In this document: positions 17,743-26,527 of the stretch, in pieces
Layout: the number at the start of each line of letters is the position of its first letter
Numbering within the stretch: position 1 is the stretch's first letter
Assembly: GCA_025360525.1 (NCBI GenBank)
Contig: JANYCA010000166.1
Span: 1-43,325 of the forward strand
Direction of reading: 5' to 3'
From: Chitinophagaceae bacterium
GTDB taxonomy: Bacteria; Bacteroidota; Bacteroidia; Chitinophagales; Chitinophagaceae
DNA length: 43,325 nt
Position numbers and translations under genes: made by a program
Notes under the pieces: model-generated
Told to the model about the DNA's origin: nothing
The model's input: only the letters and a program-made list of their open reading frames with translations
Database searches by the model: none

Positions 17743-18903
17743 TTATTGTTTTGAGTTAGTTTTTTTTTTGTTGATTTTATACATGTTGGGTAAATCATTT
17801 TCAAACAAGGTATAAGGATCTTTGTAAAAATTTAAAAAATCCGGCACACTGCTATGGCCAGGGAATGGCGCATAATAATGCGTGGCACTGGTGGCGTCAT
17901 TTCTCCATACGAGCACATAGGCAAGTTGCACTTTTGAAGATTTTAATGCATTCAATAATATTGCTGTCCACCAGGATGTATTGGGAGTAGATTCCAGCCC
18001 GGTTTCTGTGAAAGCAGCCAGCTTATTGGCTTTGATGGCGTAATCAGAAACAATTTTCAGTTTTTTTATCCCGGCTGCCGTATCATATTTACCATCCCGG
18101 CCCCAATCGCCGTAGTTATCAATACCCACCAAATCTACCCATTCATTTCCAGGATACCGTTCCAGGTATTTTTCTATTGTAGTGAATTTATTATCCGGCG
18201 AAAATGCATAAATAAAATTGTGTACGCCCAGGCTATCTCTCAAATAACTCACAGTAAACTTCCAGAGTGTGGTAAACTCCTGCACCGTACAATGACCTCT
18301 ACCCCACCAAAACCAATCGCCATCAAACTCATGAAATGGCCTGAAAATAACCGGCACCAATTTTCCGTCTTTTCCTTTTACAGATTTTGCTACGGCAGCA
18401 ATATTTCTTAAAATGCTTTTATACTTTTCATGCTGGCTTGCGCCAGGAATAATGTATTTAACCGCAGGTATTACACCCGAATCTTTCCAGTAAAAATCAG
18501 TGGCGGATACCGGGTTGTTAAAATGCCACGAGGCAGTGATAACCCCACCATTGTTATAGGTTGCTTCAATATATTTTTTTAAATGCTCTTTTGTATCTTG
18601 AATCTCTTCATCGGTTTTTCCAGACAGGCCGCTAAAGTCAACTCCAATTACAGCGGGATGAGAACCAGTTACCGACTTTACATCCGACTTGTCTTTTTCC
18701 CCACTCCAGCCATGCCCATATTCCATCGCATGCTGATGACCAAAAAGAATATGTTGCCTGGATAACTGATGAAGATTATAACACAAAGCCTTTGTCTCCC
18801 TGGTTGCTTTTGCATCTGTCAACTTAACTAGCTGCTGGCTGAAGCAACAATTTACAGGTAACAACAAGCTGCTTATAATTACTATTTTAATATACTTTTC
18901 CAT
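17743..18903 (-). CDS. GH26 beta-mannanase (second copy)
   Basis: A 386-residue exported GH26 enzyme. After a signal peptide (residues 1 to about 23, VNCCFSQQ) come ILFGHQHAMEYG, the acid/base in VIFRPFHEFDGDWFWWG (His191-Glu192), and the nucleophile Glu300 in AFTETGLE. All are hallmark GH26 motifs. The conserved IDNYGDWG and VLVWRND segments also fit. GH26 enzymes act as endo-mannanases or as mannobiose-releasing exo-enzymes; which one applies here cannot be read with certainty. It opens the downstream enzyme half of the operon, after the terminator-like hairpin at 18960-19000, and is followed 2 bp later by the GH5_2 gene. It differs clearly from the GH26 at 30950-32092, so the two are probably not redundant. 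Confidence 0.92.
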   Translation of the reverse strand: MEKYIKIVIISSLLLPVNCCFSQQLVKLTDAKATRETKALCYNLHQLSRQHILFGHQHAMEYGHGWSGEKDKSDVKSVTGSHPAVIGVDFSGLSGKTDEEIQDTKEHLKKYIEATYNNGGVITASWHFNNPVSATDFYWKDSGVIPAVKYIIPGASQHEKYKSILRNIAAVAKSVKGKDGKLVPVIFRPFHEFDGDWFWWGRGHCTVQEFTTLWKFTVSYLRDSLGVHNFIYAFSPDNKFTTIEKYLERYPGNEWVDLVGIDNYGDWGRDGKYDTAAGIKKLKIVSDYAIKANKLAAFTETGLESTPNTSWWTAILLNALKSSKVQLAYVLVWRNDATSATHYYAPFPGHSSVPDFLNFYKDPYTLFENDLPNMYKINKKKTNSKQ

Positions 18904-18959
18904 TGGCTAATCATTTAAAAAATTCCTCCACTACACACTCACATTCTTTTGATGAATCT

Positions 18960-19000
18960 AATAATAAAGCCACCTCTTTAACAGAGATGGCTTTATTATT
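18960..19000 (-). terminator. Terminator-like hairpin inside the mannan operon
   Basis: A strong stem of about 17 bp with one mismatch, AATAATAAAGCCACCTCT (18960-18977) against AGAGATGGCTTTATTATT (18983-19000), with a short loop. The A/T-rich base and GCC...GGC core are the usual look of Bacteroidota intrinsic terminators and would work in either direction. It lies between the surface glycan-binding protein gene (ending 19041) and the GH26 gene (starting 18903), so it may be a leaky terminator or RNA-stability element. Confidence 0.6.
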
Positions 19001-19040
19001 TTCACAGGAAAAAAATATCAATTGTGTGCCATCAATTTTA

Positions 19041-20336
19041 TCAATTCAATCCCATGTCATCCACATAGATAATATAATCGGGCCCTGCAACGCCACTGTA
19101 TTCTTTTAGGTAAAGATGCGTTAAGGTGGTAGCTGATGAAATATCAGAAAGCGGAATGGTATAATCCGTCCACACACCTTCAACTATGTCAATGGTTTTT
19201 CCGTCCGATTCATTGAAGCCAATATTAACCCGTTTTCCACTTGTTCCGGGCCCTCCAAAAATGGAGATTTTAAACGTGGTGTATGCAGCAAGCGGAATGT
19301 TTGCACCGCCCAATTGGTAAGGAACACCCCACTGTGGCGAGTAAGTGATTTTAAGTGATTTAGCACCGGTTCTCACAGGGGTAGTGTTTGTTTGATTAAA
19401 GGTACCACCCCAGCCGCCGCCAAGCCATCCATTCCAGTTAGAAGACAGCGCTTCATCCCAAATTGGGAAAGCAATTCCAGCCACCAGTACGGTTAATGCT
19501 GTGCTGCTTACGCCTGTTCCATTTGGAGTGGTAATACTAACATTACCAGACAATGCACCAGCGGGAACTGTTAGTGTTAATATAGAATCGTTGAGTACTG
19601 TAAATGCAGTAGCTGTTGTGCCCAACTTTACTGAGCTTGCACCATTAAACCTTAAGCCTTTTACTGTAGAAACATCACCGGCACGAACGGAGCCTGGTGT
19701 AAATGATGTAATAACAGGCTTACGGTTTACATTAAAAGCTATACTGTCGGCACCATTTGTATTGGTTAGTTTTATAAATTGGTCACCTGCAACTGCATCC
19801 CACGGCACCGTTACTTTCATTATGGTATTGGTATCTGCAGTGGGTGCAAAGCTGGCATTAACGCCTGCAAACTTTACACTTCTTACCAAAGAAAAATTAA
19901 TTCCGGTGATGGTTAACACATCTCCCGGCAAAGCTGTAGTTGGTGTTACAGAAGCTATTTTTGGAACCGGCGGTGTAAGCAATACGGTGAACTTGTAAGC
20001 AGAATAACCTTTGCCGTCACTTTGGTACACCTGCACAAAAGTTTCGCCCAGTGGTAAGCTGTCTGGTACCTTAACATTTATAGATGAATCCGTGTTGGTG
20101 GCTGGGTTAAAATCTGTAACCAGCTTTGTACCAAATTGAATTTTGCTTACATTCTGGAGGTTGACTCCTTTAATTACAATCGGCGCTTTAGCAATGGCAC
20201 TGCCGGGAAAAATTTCTTTTATCACCGGAATGGTTTGAGCCGGATTGGTAATTTCTTTTTTACACCCGGCAAAAAAGAAAACAGCGGCTGCTAAGGGAAT
20301 GCTTATCAGCAATAAGTTTTTTATTATTTTGTTCAT
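19041..20336 (-). CDS. IPT/TIG-domain surface glycan-binding lipoprotein (SGBP-B)
   Basis: I chose the ATG at 20336 (MNKIIKNLLLISIPLAAAVFFFAGC), which places the lipobox Cys at 25; an in-frame ATG at 20360 would add eight unlikely residues. The 431-residue protein has three IPT/TIG-like immunoglobulin repeats (from about 35, 120 and 210), each opening with PxIxxxxPxxAxxGDxxTITG-like sequence. A C-terminal jelly-roll carbohydrate-binding domain follows at about 295-431 and ends IIYVDDMGLN. Proteins of this plan stand on the cell surface beside SusD and hold the polysaccharide. It is 73 bp downstream of a shorter paralogue and directly before the intra-operon hairpin. Ligand is inferred to be mannan or glucomannan. 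Confidence 0.87.
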   Translation of the reverse strand: MNKIIKNLLLISIPLAAAVFFFAGCKKEITNPAQTIPVIKEIFPGSAIAKAPIVIKGVNLQNVSKIQFGTKLVTDFNPATNTDSSINVKVPDSLPLGETFVQVYQSDGKGYSAYKFTVLLTPPVPKIASVTPTTALPGDVLTITGINFSLVRSVKFAGVNASFAPTADTNTIMKVTVPWDAVAGDQFIKLTNTNGADSIAFNVNRKPVITSFTPGSVRAGDVSTVKGLRFNGASSVKLGTTATAFTVLNDSILTLTVPAGALSGNVSITTPNGTGVSSTALTVLVAGIAFPIWDEALSSNWNGWLGGGWGGTFNQTNTTPVRTGAKSLKITYSPQWGVPYQLGGANIPLAAYTTFKISIFGGPGTSGKRVNIGFNESDGKTIDIVEGVWTDYTIPLSDISSATTLTHLYLKEYSGVAGPDYIIYVDDMGLN

Positions 20337-20409
20337 GATATTTTTTTTATGACAATACAAATTGAATTACAAGCAATCCTTTTATTTTACTAAAACGTGA
20401 TAGCGGTTT

Positions 20410-21453
20410 TTATTTCACCAGCATCACATCGTCGAGGTACATTTTTTCATCCTGCCCATCAGGCCCTTGCAACCTCCACCCAATTTGGTTAAAGGCCGCT
20501 CCATTTGCCCAAAGGTTTAATTGCGAAACGGGGATTTTATAATAGCTCCAAACTTTAGCCGGAACGGTAATTTTTTGGCCTGCATTGCCAAAGGGATCAT
20601 ACCCGCCTGGCGATTGCTGAGAGAAAACCCAGATATCAATATTAACTGAACCGCCTTTCATCCAAAACGACAGGAATTTATAATTATCATTCGCAATATT
20701 GTTCCAGCCAAAACCCATTTGGTGCCAGTTTCCTTTTTGGTAATTTTTACCAAAAGAAGCTGTGCCCGATTTGGATTCTGTTGTAGATACAAAACCTGCT
20801 TCGCCCCAGGATGCATCCTGCTCGCCATTTTGATAAGCATCATCAAAAAATTTAAAATTATTGGTAAGGCTTACAAACTCGTCGAGCGTTGTAATTGTAC
20901 CTGCCTGGTTGGTAATTTCGAGAAAGGTGCGGTACTTAGTTGTGGCAGGCATCGTAATTACCAGCGTAGTGGCAGTTTTAGAAACTACAGTGCAAACCTC
21001 GGCTGAGCCGGCAAATTTTACCGCTAAAACATCATCCAGATTTTTTCCGGTTAATGTAAGGGTTGTGCCTTCTTTAAAATTATAATTGTTTACACTAATA
21101 ATTGTGGGCAAACCCAATACTTTAAAGGGTACACTATACTGGTAGCCATTGGCATTGGTAAATACAATATTCTGATCACCAGGGTTGGCATCGTCCGGCA
21201 CCCGAAATATGATGGCGCCATCGGTGTTAAATACCGGGTTAAATGAACTCTTTACGTTTCCGTTATCAAAGCTGATGGAACGAAGATCTTGTAGCCCAGA
21301 GCCTGTAACTGTAACAACTGAATTACTTGCACCCTGTGCCGGAGACACCTGGTAAACCGGTGTAACGATTTCTTTTTTTGTGCAGGACAAAAGGATGGAC
21401 AATCCCATTAGAAAGATGCCTGCTATGCTATTTAATTTGCTGAATTTTTTCAT
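20410..21453 (-). CDS. IPT/TIG-domain surface glycan-binding lipoprotein (SGBP-A)
   Basis: A 347-residue lipoprotein: MKKFSKLNSIAGIFLMGLSI followed by LLSC, with Cys24 as the acylation site. It has two IPT/TIG-like repeats (about 35-115 and 120-200, e.g. VSPAQGASNSVVTVTGSGL), then a C-terminal beta-sandwich of about 145 residues rich in Trp (HQMGFGWNN, FLSFWMKGG, IGWRLQGPDG) that ends YLDDVMLVK. This matches the SGBP layout found directly after SusD in many utilisation loci. Compared with SGBP-B it lacks one IPT repeat, and its C-terminal domain is only distantly similar. It is 38 bp downstream of the SusD gene. It probably binds glucomannan chains at the surface through the aromatic C-terminal domain. 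Confidence 0.87.
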   Translation of the reverse strand: MKKFSKLNSIAGIFLMGLSILLSCTKKEIVTPVYQVSPAQGASNSVVTVTGSGLQDLRSISFDNGNVKSSFNPVFNTDGAIIFRVPDDANPGDQNIVFTNANGYQYSVPFKVLGLPTIISVNNYNFKEGTTLTLTGKNLDDVLAVKFAGSAEVCTVVSKTATTLVITMPATTKYRTFLEITNQAGTITTLDEFVSLTNNFKFFDDAYQNGEQDASWGEAGFVSTTESKSGTASFGKNYQKGNWHQMGFGWNNIANDNYKFLSFWMKGGSVNIDIWVFSQQSPGGYDPFGNAGQKITVPAKVWSYYKIPVSQLNLWANGAAFNQIGWRLQGPDGQDEKMYLDDVMLVK

Positions 21454-21491
21454 TGTTTTAAAATTATACGATTTTAAAATTAGTTTGATAA

Positions 21492-23084
21492 TTAATAATA
21501 AGGAACAGCTGGCTCCAGCAATAATGGGTTTATCACCGTTTCTGCCTGTGGTGTTGGCAGGTATAATTGTGATGGCGATGTGATCGTTGCCCTAAAACTG
21601 GTCAGGTTTTTATTAAAATCAAATGTACCTCTTTCCTGAGCCTGCAGCATTGCTTTTGCTTTTTCGAATCCCTGACGTTGTATATCAAACCAATAATCAC
21701 CTTCAAAAGCAAATTCCACTTTGCGTTCGTGCAGAATATCATCCATAGAAAAACCGGAAACAGCATCGAGGCCAGCACGTGTATGAACTGCGTTGTATGC
21801 GGCAACAGCCTCTGCATCGCTGGTAGTGCCCGGGCCACCTAATACTGCTTCTGCATATATCAGCAAAACATCTGAATAGCGCAGAATGTAAGTTCCTATC
21901 TGGCTATGAGAACTACTGTTAACCGGCTCACCTGCCCTGTTAGGCCCAACCACATATTTCATAATGCTTGAACGGGTTCCAGTACGGATATGAAAATTAT
22001 CAGTGCCGTTGCCTGTGGTATCATAAGTAAAACCGTTGGGAAAACTTGCGTTCTTCCATTCCGGATTATGAAACCCCTGTTCCATTACAGACCACTGACG
22101 ACGATTATCGCCAACGGCATAGCCGGTAACAGGGTTTAACAAATCCAGTGAAGGAACAAGGGCTGAGTAGCCAGCACCACTAGTAGGTGCAGGTGCCAGC
22201 AATGGTTGTGGCCCTACATACAACTGAAATCTGTTACCGCCATTCCATCCAAGGGAAGTAAGCCATTGAAGAGAGAACAACGATTCCTTATTATTATTAG
22301 TGGTAGAAGAAGTAAACATCTTTCCATAATTATCATATAACCCAACAAGTCCGCTGCTGTTGGCATAGGTAATTACTTCTTTTGCTTTTAATTTTGCATT
22401 GGTATAATCTTTCAGATAGAGATACACTTTTGCCATCATTCCCTTGGCTGCATATTTGGTTACACGACCAGGCTGGTAAGCAACGGCTGGCAGGTTTTCT
22501 TCTGCAAACTGCAAATCTTCCAAAGCAAAACGCAATACATCTTTTTGCAGGTATCTTGGTACCAAATATTTACCGGGTTCAGTCAATGCTACCGGGTCGC
22601 TTACAATGGGCGCATCACCAAAAGTGCGGCCTATATAAAAATAAGCAAAGCCACGAATGAATCTTGCTTCTGCAATACCTAGTGTGAGATAAGATGGATC
22701 AGCAACCTGGCCTTTTTTTGTTTCAAAAGATTGTATTAATACCGAAGCCTGTCCAGCAGCTTTGTAGCATGCTTTCCAGGTAAGACCAATTAACCCGTCG
22801 GTACTTTGAATATTAAAATTGTAAAAAGAATTATACTGGTCGTTTCCGGCAGCGCCTGTTACTGTGCCACCCAGTACATCACCTACCGAAGAGAAGGCTT
22901 TATCAAACCAATCGCCCCAGGGTTGGTTGTAGAGTAACCCAGTTGCGCCATTTACCTGTTCAGCATTGTTGTAGTAAACATCCAGCGTGGCATTTGCTGT
23001 AGCAGGATGTTCCAAAAAAGATTTTTTGCAAGATGCTCCGCTAAAGATTAATGTACCTGCAAGAATTATATATTTTAGTTTCAT
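21492..23084 (-). CDS. susD: SusD/RagB-family outer-membrane lipoprotein (mannan locus)
   Basis: I chose the ATG at 23084 (MKLKYIILAGTLIFSGASC, lipobox Cys19); the longer in-frame start at 23165 would overlap the SusC gene and hide the signal peptide. The chosen start gives 530 residues and a 19-bp gap after SusC. SusD features are ATLDVYYNNAEQVNGATGLLYN near the N terminus, ARFIRGFAYFYIGRTFGDAPIV in the TPR core, YILRYSDVLLIYAEAVLGG, and ILHERKVEFAFEGDYWFDIQRQG near the C terminus. It forms the surface lid of the SusC at 23104-26271 and binds the imported oligosaccharide, probably manno- or glucomanno-oligosaccharides. Confidence 0.94.
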   Translation of the reverse strand: MKLKYIILAGTLIFSGASCKKSFLEHPATANATLDVYYNNAEQVNGATGLLYNQPWGDWFDKAFSSVGDVLGGTVTGAAGNDQYNSFYNFNIQSTDGLIGLTWKACYKAAGQASVLIQSFETKKGQVADPSYLTLGIAEARFIRGFAYFYIGRTFGDAPIVSDPVALTEPGKYLVPRYLQKDVLRFALEDLQFAEENLPAVAYQPGRVTKYAAKGMMAKVYLYLKDYTNAKLKAKEVITYANSSGLVGLYDNYGKMFTSSTTNNNKESLFSLQWLTSLGWNGGNRFQLYVGPQPLLAPAPTSGAGYSALVPSLDLLNPVTGYAVGDNRRQWSVMEQGFHNPEWKNASFPNGFTYDTTGNGTDNFHIRTGTRSSIMKYVVGPNRAGEPVNSSSHSQIGTYILRYSDVLLIYAEAVLGGPGTTSDAEAVAAYNAVHTRAGLDAVSGFSMDDILHERKVEFAFEGDYWFDIQRQGFEKAKAMLQAQERGTFDFNKNLTSFRATITSPSQLYLPTPQAETVINPLLLEPAVPYY

Positions 23085-23103
23085 GATCTGTTGATTTAAT
23101 ATT

Positions 23104-26100
23104 TTAGAATTCAATGTTAGCACCAATGGTAAATGATCTTGGATTTGGATAATGCCCGTTATCAATATTCATCAGCGTTACCCTGCTGTTGTAAGCTCCC
23201 AGCTCCGGATCGTATCCTGTGTATTTTGTAAACGTGTATAGGTTTTGTACAGAAGCATATAATTTGAAATTGCTAAGCTTTGCTTTTGTAATCATCTTCT
23301 TTGGCAAATTGTATCCAAGTGAAACATTTTGTATTCTTAAAAAAGAGCCACTTTCAATAAACCTGTCGGATATTCTGAAATTATTATTATGCCACTGGTT
23401 GTATCTTGGCAACTGGCCATTGGTATTATCAGAACTATACCTGTCAAGCACCGTTGTTAACTGGTTGTTGTATTGGTTTCTCAAACCTTCCGTTTGGCGG
23501 CGGGAATAGTTAAATATTTTTGCGCCATAGCTTCCATAAATAAATACGGAAAGATCAATTCCTTTGTAGGTAACAGTATTCGTCATCCCGTACGTGAATT
23601 TTGGATTTGGGTTACCTATTACCGTTACATCCTTGTCATCAATTTTTTTATCACCGTTAAGGTCTTTAAATCGTACATCACCTAACCATTGTTTATCAGC
23701 TTGTACAGGTAGCCCCCAATTAATCCCATTGTTTAAATCTTTCATATCACGAAACAATCCATCTGTAACATATCCATAAAATGAACCTACAGGCAAACCC
23801 TGTTGAGATAATGTTACTAACGGATTATCGCCGTACTCATCAAATGAACCTTTTAGTGTTGCATCCGGAGCATTCAAAAAATCCAATCTGTTTTTGTAAT
23901 GACTAAATACAAAACTCGTTTTCCAGACAAGGTTTGCGTTTTGAATATTATAAGTTGAAATACTGATATCAATACCCTTGTTGGTCATTTGTCCATTATT
24001 AGCAATCGGTGTTTGAATATCATTGTAGCTGGTTCCCAAACCAGAGAATGCACCCAACTGTGTTGACAGCAACATTTGTGTTGTTATTTTCTTGTAAACA
24101 TCAATTGAAATTTCAACTCTTTTGTTAAGAATGGTTGCATCTACACCAGCATTATAAGTCTTAACAGATTCCCAGCCAAGCTTTGGATTAGCTACATTGT
24201 AAGGAAGGCTGCCAGGACCAAACGGGCCAGTAGTAGGTGCAGCAATATTTGACACGTAAACATTATTGCCTGATACACTTTGGTTACCCACAGAGCCAGC
24301 TCCAACCCTTAGTTTTAGATAGCTTAGGTTTTTTAAATCTTGTGCAAAGGTTTCGTTGGTAATAGTCCAAGAAGCAGATACAGCGGGAAAAGTTCCCCAT
24401 CTTTTGCTGGGTCCAAAGCTGGATGATCCATCACGGCGTACCGATGCGCTAATGGCATATTTATTATTGTACGTATAATTTAACCTTGCAAAGAAAGATT
24501 CCATGCTCCACTTGCCATTGCCTGCGCCAATTGTTTCATTGGAGTTATTGCCACTGGCGCCTGCAGCAAGTGAAGGAAGATTGAGTTGCAGGTTCTCCCG
24601 GCTTGCATTTACATAGTCATACTCTGAATATTGTATTTCGTGCCCGAGAGTTGCAAAAACGGAATGTTTATTAAAAGTAGTATTGTAATTGAGGTAATTT
24701 TTTACAGCATAATAGATACTGTTGTTGCGCTCCTCCCTTATTCTGCTGATGTTGATCACTGCATTTTGCTGCGGATTTGGATTAGCTACAAAAGGTTGAT
24801 ACGCTTTATTTGCCCCAAGATTAAAATCGTAGTTTACTTCGTTTCTTAATGTAAGCCCTTTAGTAAATTCAATTTCGCCATATAATGCACCAAATGCTTT
24901 GGTGCTTACTGCTTTTACATCACGAAGAGAGGCTATAGCTACCGGGTTGCTTGGGTTTCCAAACTGGCTGCCACCTACAATTGTTTGTGTAAGAAAATTA
25001 CCAAACACATCTCTTACCGGTGCGGCAGGGCTGTTATATAATACGGTACTTGTAACAGCATCAAAACCATCGGACAAGCCAATTTTTTGGTTGCTCCTGG
25101 AGAGGTTGCCGCTCACGCCTGCTTTAAACCAACTCTTTACCTGGTGATCGATATTCATGCGAATGGTATAACGCTTGAATTTTGTTTCAATTAAAGTACC
25201 CAGTTGATCAAAATACCCGCCAGAAAAATAGTAGGTTGTTTTTCCATTACCGCCGGAGAAGGATAATTGATGGTTTTGAATATGACCTGTCTGGTAAATT
25301 TCATCCTGCCAGTCTGTACCCTTACCTAACAGCGAAGGATTTCTAAATTCGCCCACTGTATCCTGCATTCCACCTGTTACAGCGTTTATGTCTTTGAGCA
25401 GCGAATTTTGATAACCTGCAAATTGCTGCAAATTCATTACAGACAATTTTTTAGGGATTTTTTGAAAGCTGTAAGAAACATCATAGGATATTTTACCCTC
25501 ACCACTTTTACCACGTTTTGTGTTAACCAATACTACACCGTTGGCCGCCCTTGACCCGTAAATGGCCTGTGCAGAAGCATCCTTCAAAATATCAATGGAA
25601 GCGATGTCGTTTGGATTGAGCGTAGCAAGAACACTTTGAGTTGTTTGTCCGCTTCCACCACCCAAAAAATTTTGCTCCAGGCTTGAATTTTGTGCAGCGA
25701 TTGGCACGCCATCAATTACATACAATGGTTCGTTACCGTTTACGGAGGTGATACCACGAACACGAACACTAACGCCGCCACCCGGCTGTCCGGTATTATT
25801 GGTTACCGTTACACCTGCTACCTTTCCCTGCAGTGCCTGGTCAACCCCGGCAACAGGAAGGTTCTTAATGTCTTTTTCAGAAATGGAAGAAATAGAAGTT
25901 GTTACGTCTGCCCTTCGCCTTGTTCCATAACCAATAACAACTACTTCACCAAGCCGGGAATCGGCTCCTTTTAAAATGACCGACACATTTGTTTTGCCTT
26001 CAACTGATACATCAACAGGTTTCATGCCTATATAAGTAACCTGGATTATTTTTTGTGAAGACGGTACCTTAATGGCAAAGTTTCCATTAACATCTGCAGT

Positions 26101-26271
26101 TACAGTCGCATTTCGCATACTCTTTATCGAAATGGATGCACCCTGCAACGGGTTGCCTTTTTCGTCTTGAATTGTACCTGAAATAAGTCTGGAAGCTTCC
26201 TGGGCGTTTAGGGTAAAAACCCCCAGCAGAAACAAAGGAATAAGAAGATAATCTTTAATAATTTTTAGCAT
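23104..26271 (-). CDS. susC: SusC/RagA-family TonB-dependent transporter (mannan locus)
   Basis: A 1055-residue TonB-dependent transporter. After the signal peptide (ending LNAQ) comes a carboxypeptidase-regulatory-like domain (ISGTIQDEKGNPLQGASISIK, about 29-110), then a TonB-box-like GEVVVIGYGT. The plug carries PLYVIDGVP and IDILKDASAQAIYGSRAANGVVLVNTKRG; the barrel follows and ends RSFTIGANIEF. There is no STN domain. It imports oligosaccharides across the outer membrane in complex with the SusD encoded 19 bp downstream. The 256-bp upstream spacer holds two copies of the conserved AATAATACTATTTTA element, so this gene probably starts its own transcript rather than being expressed only by read-through from the epimerase gene. 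Confidence 0.95.
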   Translation of the reverse strand: MLKIIKDYLLIPLFLLGVFTLNAQEASRLISGTIQDEKGNPLQGASISIKSMRNATVTADVNGNFAIKVPSSQKIIQVTYIGMKPVDVSVEGKTNVSVILKGADSRLGEVVVIGYGTRRRADVTTSISSISEKDIKNLPVAGVDQALQGKVAGVTVTNNTGQPGGGVSVRVRGITSVNGNEPLYVIDGVPIAAQNSSLEQNFLGGGSGQTTQSVLATLNPNDIASIDILKDASAQAIYGSRAANGVVLVNTKRGKSGEGKISYDVSYSFQKIPKKLSVMNLQQFAGYQNSLLKDINAVTGGMQDTVGEFRNPSLLGKGTDWQDEIYQTGHIQNHQLSFSGGNGKTTYYFSGGYFDQLGTLIETKFKRYTIRMNIDHQVKSWFKAGVSGNLSRSNQKIGLSDGFDAVTSTVLYNSPAAPVRDVFGNFLTQTIVGGSQFGNPSNPVAIASLRDVKAVSTKAFGALYGEIEFTKGLTLRNEVNYDFNLGANKAYQPFVANPNPQQNAVINISRIREERNNSIYYAVKNYLNYNTTFNKHSVFATLGHEIQYSEYDYVNASRENLQLNLPSLAAGASGNNSNETIGAGNGKWSMESFFARLNYTYNNKYAISASVRRDGSSSFGPSKRWGTFPAVSASWTITNETFAQDLKNLSYLKLRVGAGSVGNQSVSGNNVYVSNIAAPTTGPFGPGSLPYNVANPKLGWESVKTYNAGVDATILNKRVEISIDVYKKITTQMLLSTQLGAFSGLGTSYNDIQTPIANNGQMTNKGIDISISTYNIQNANLVWKTSFVFSHYKNRLDFLNAPDATLKGSFDEYGDNPLVTLSQQGLPVGSFYGYVTDGLFRDMKDLNNGINWGLPVQADKQWLGDVRFKDLNGDKKIDDKDVTVIGNPNPKFTYGMTNTVTYKGIDLSVFIYGSYGAKIFNYSRRQTEGLRNQYNNQLTTVLDRYSSDNTNGQLPRYNQWHNNNFRISDRFIESGSFLRIQNVSLGYNLPKKMITKAKLSNFKLYASVQNLYTFTKYTGYDPELGAYNSRVTLMNIDNGHYPNPRSFTIGANIEF

Positions 26272-26296
26272 AGCAATTAGTTTTAAATTGATTTAG

Positions 26297-26304
26297 TAAA
26301 GTTA
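26297..26304 (-). promoter_or_regulatory. Near-consensus -7 element for the mannan SusC gene
   Basis: On the minus strand this reads TAACTTTA, one base from TAnnTTTG, 26 bp upstream of the SusC start codon. The AATAATACTATTTTA element at 26323-26338 lies just upstream of it, a position suited to activation. A weak call on its own. Confidence 0.3.
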
Positions 26305-26322
26305 TTTTGAAGCCCCATAAGA

Positions 26323-26338
26323 AAATAATACTATTTTA
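26323..26338 (-). promoter_or_regulatory. Proximal copy of the mannan-locus operator-like element
   Basis: The plus strand reads AAATAATACTATTTTA, matching the distal copy at 26442-26457 except for its first base. It is 52 bp upstream of the SusC start codon, beside the candidate -7 box. The core AATAATACTATT is an imperfect palindrome. A candidate binding site for the locus regulator. Confidence 0.5.
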
Positions 26339-26398
26339 ACCATTCTTAATTATTAAAAGACTGTTGTTCAAAAATAGATGACATTGTTTTTTTAAATG

Positions 26399-26457
26399 TT
26401 ACGTGTAATTGAAAAGAAATAGTCAAAATTGAATAGCCAATCAATAATACTATTTTA
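26399..26457 (-). promoter_or_regulatory. Distal composite operator-like element upstream of SusC
   Basis: Two blocks, TTACGTGT (26399-26406) and CAATAATACTATTTTA (26442-26457), are separated by a non-conserved spacer of about 35 nt. The same pair, in the same order and spacing, occurs at 32219-32278 upstream of the GH26-led operon. Counted from the second A of the 16-mer (26443), the distance to the SusC start codon is 172 bp, identical to that at the GH26 gene. Candidate co-regulation site. Confidence 0.6.
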
Positions 26458-26527
26458 TCAATTTATGAATGAATATTTATGAAAGTATACCTATAATCAC
26501 ATTTTTATCGGGCATTAACAAGCACTA

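Noticed and set aside
19041..21453. The two IPT/TIG proteins as adhesins or cell-wall anchored proteins
   Set aside because: Both have lipoboxes and lie directly after SusCD, which fits surface glycan-binding lipoproteins better.
23085..23165. Upstream ATG giving the mannan SusD 27 extra residues
   Set aside because: It overlaps the SusC coding end and places the lipoprotein signal internally; the ATG at 23084 gives a normal signal peptide.
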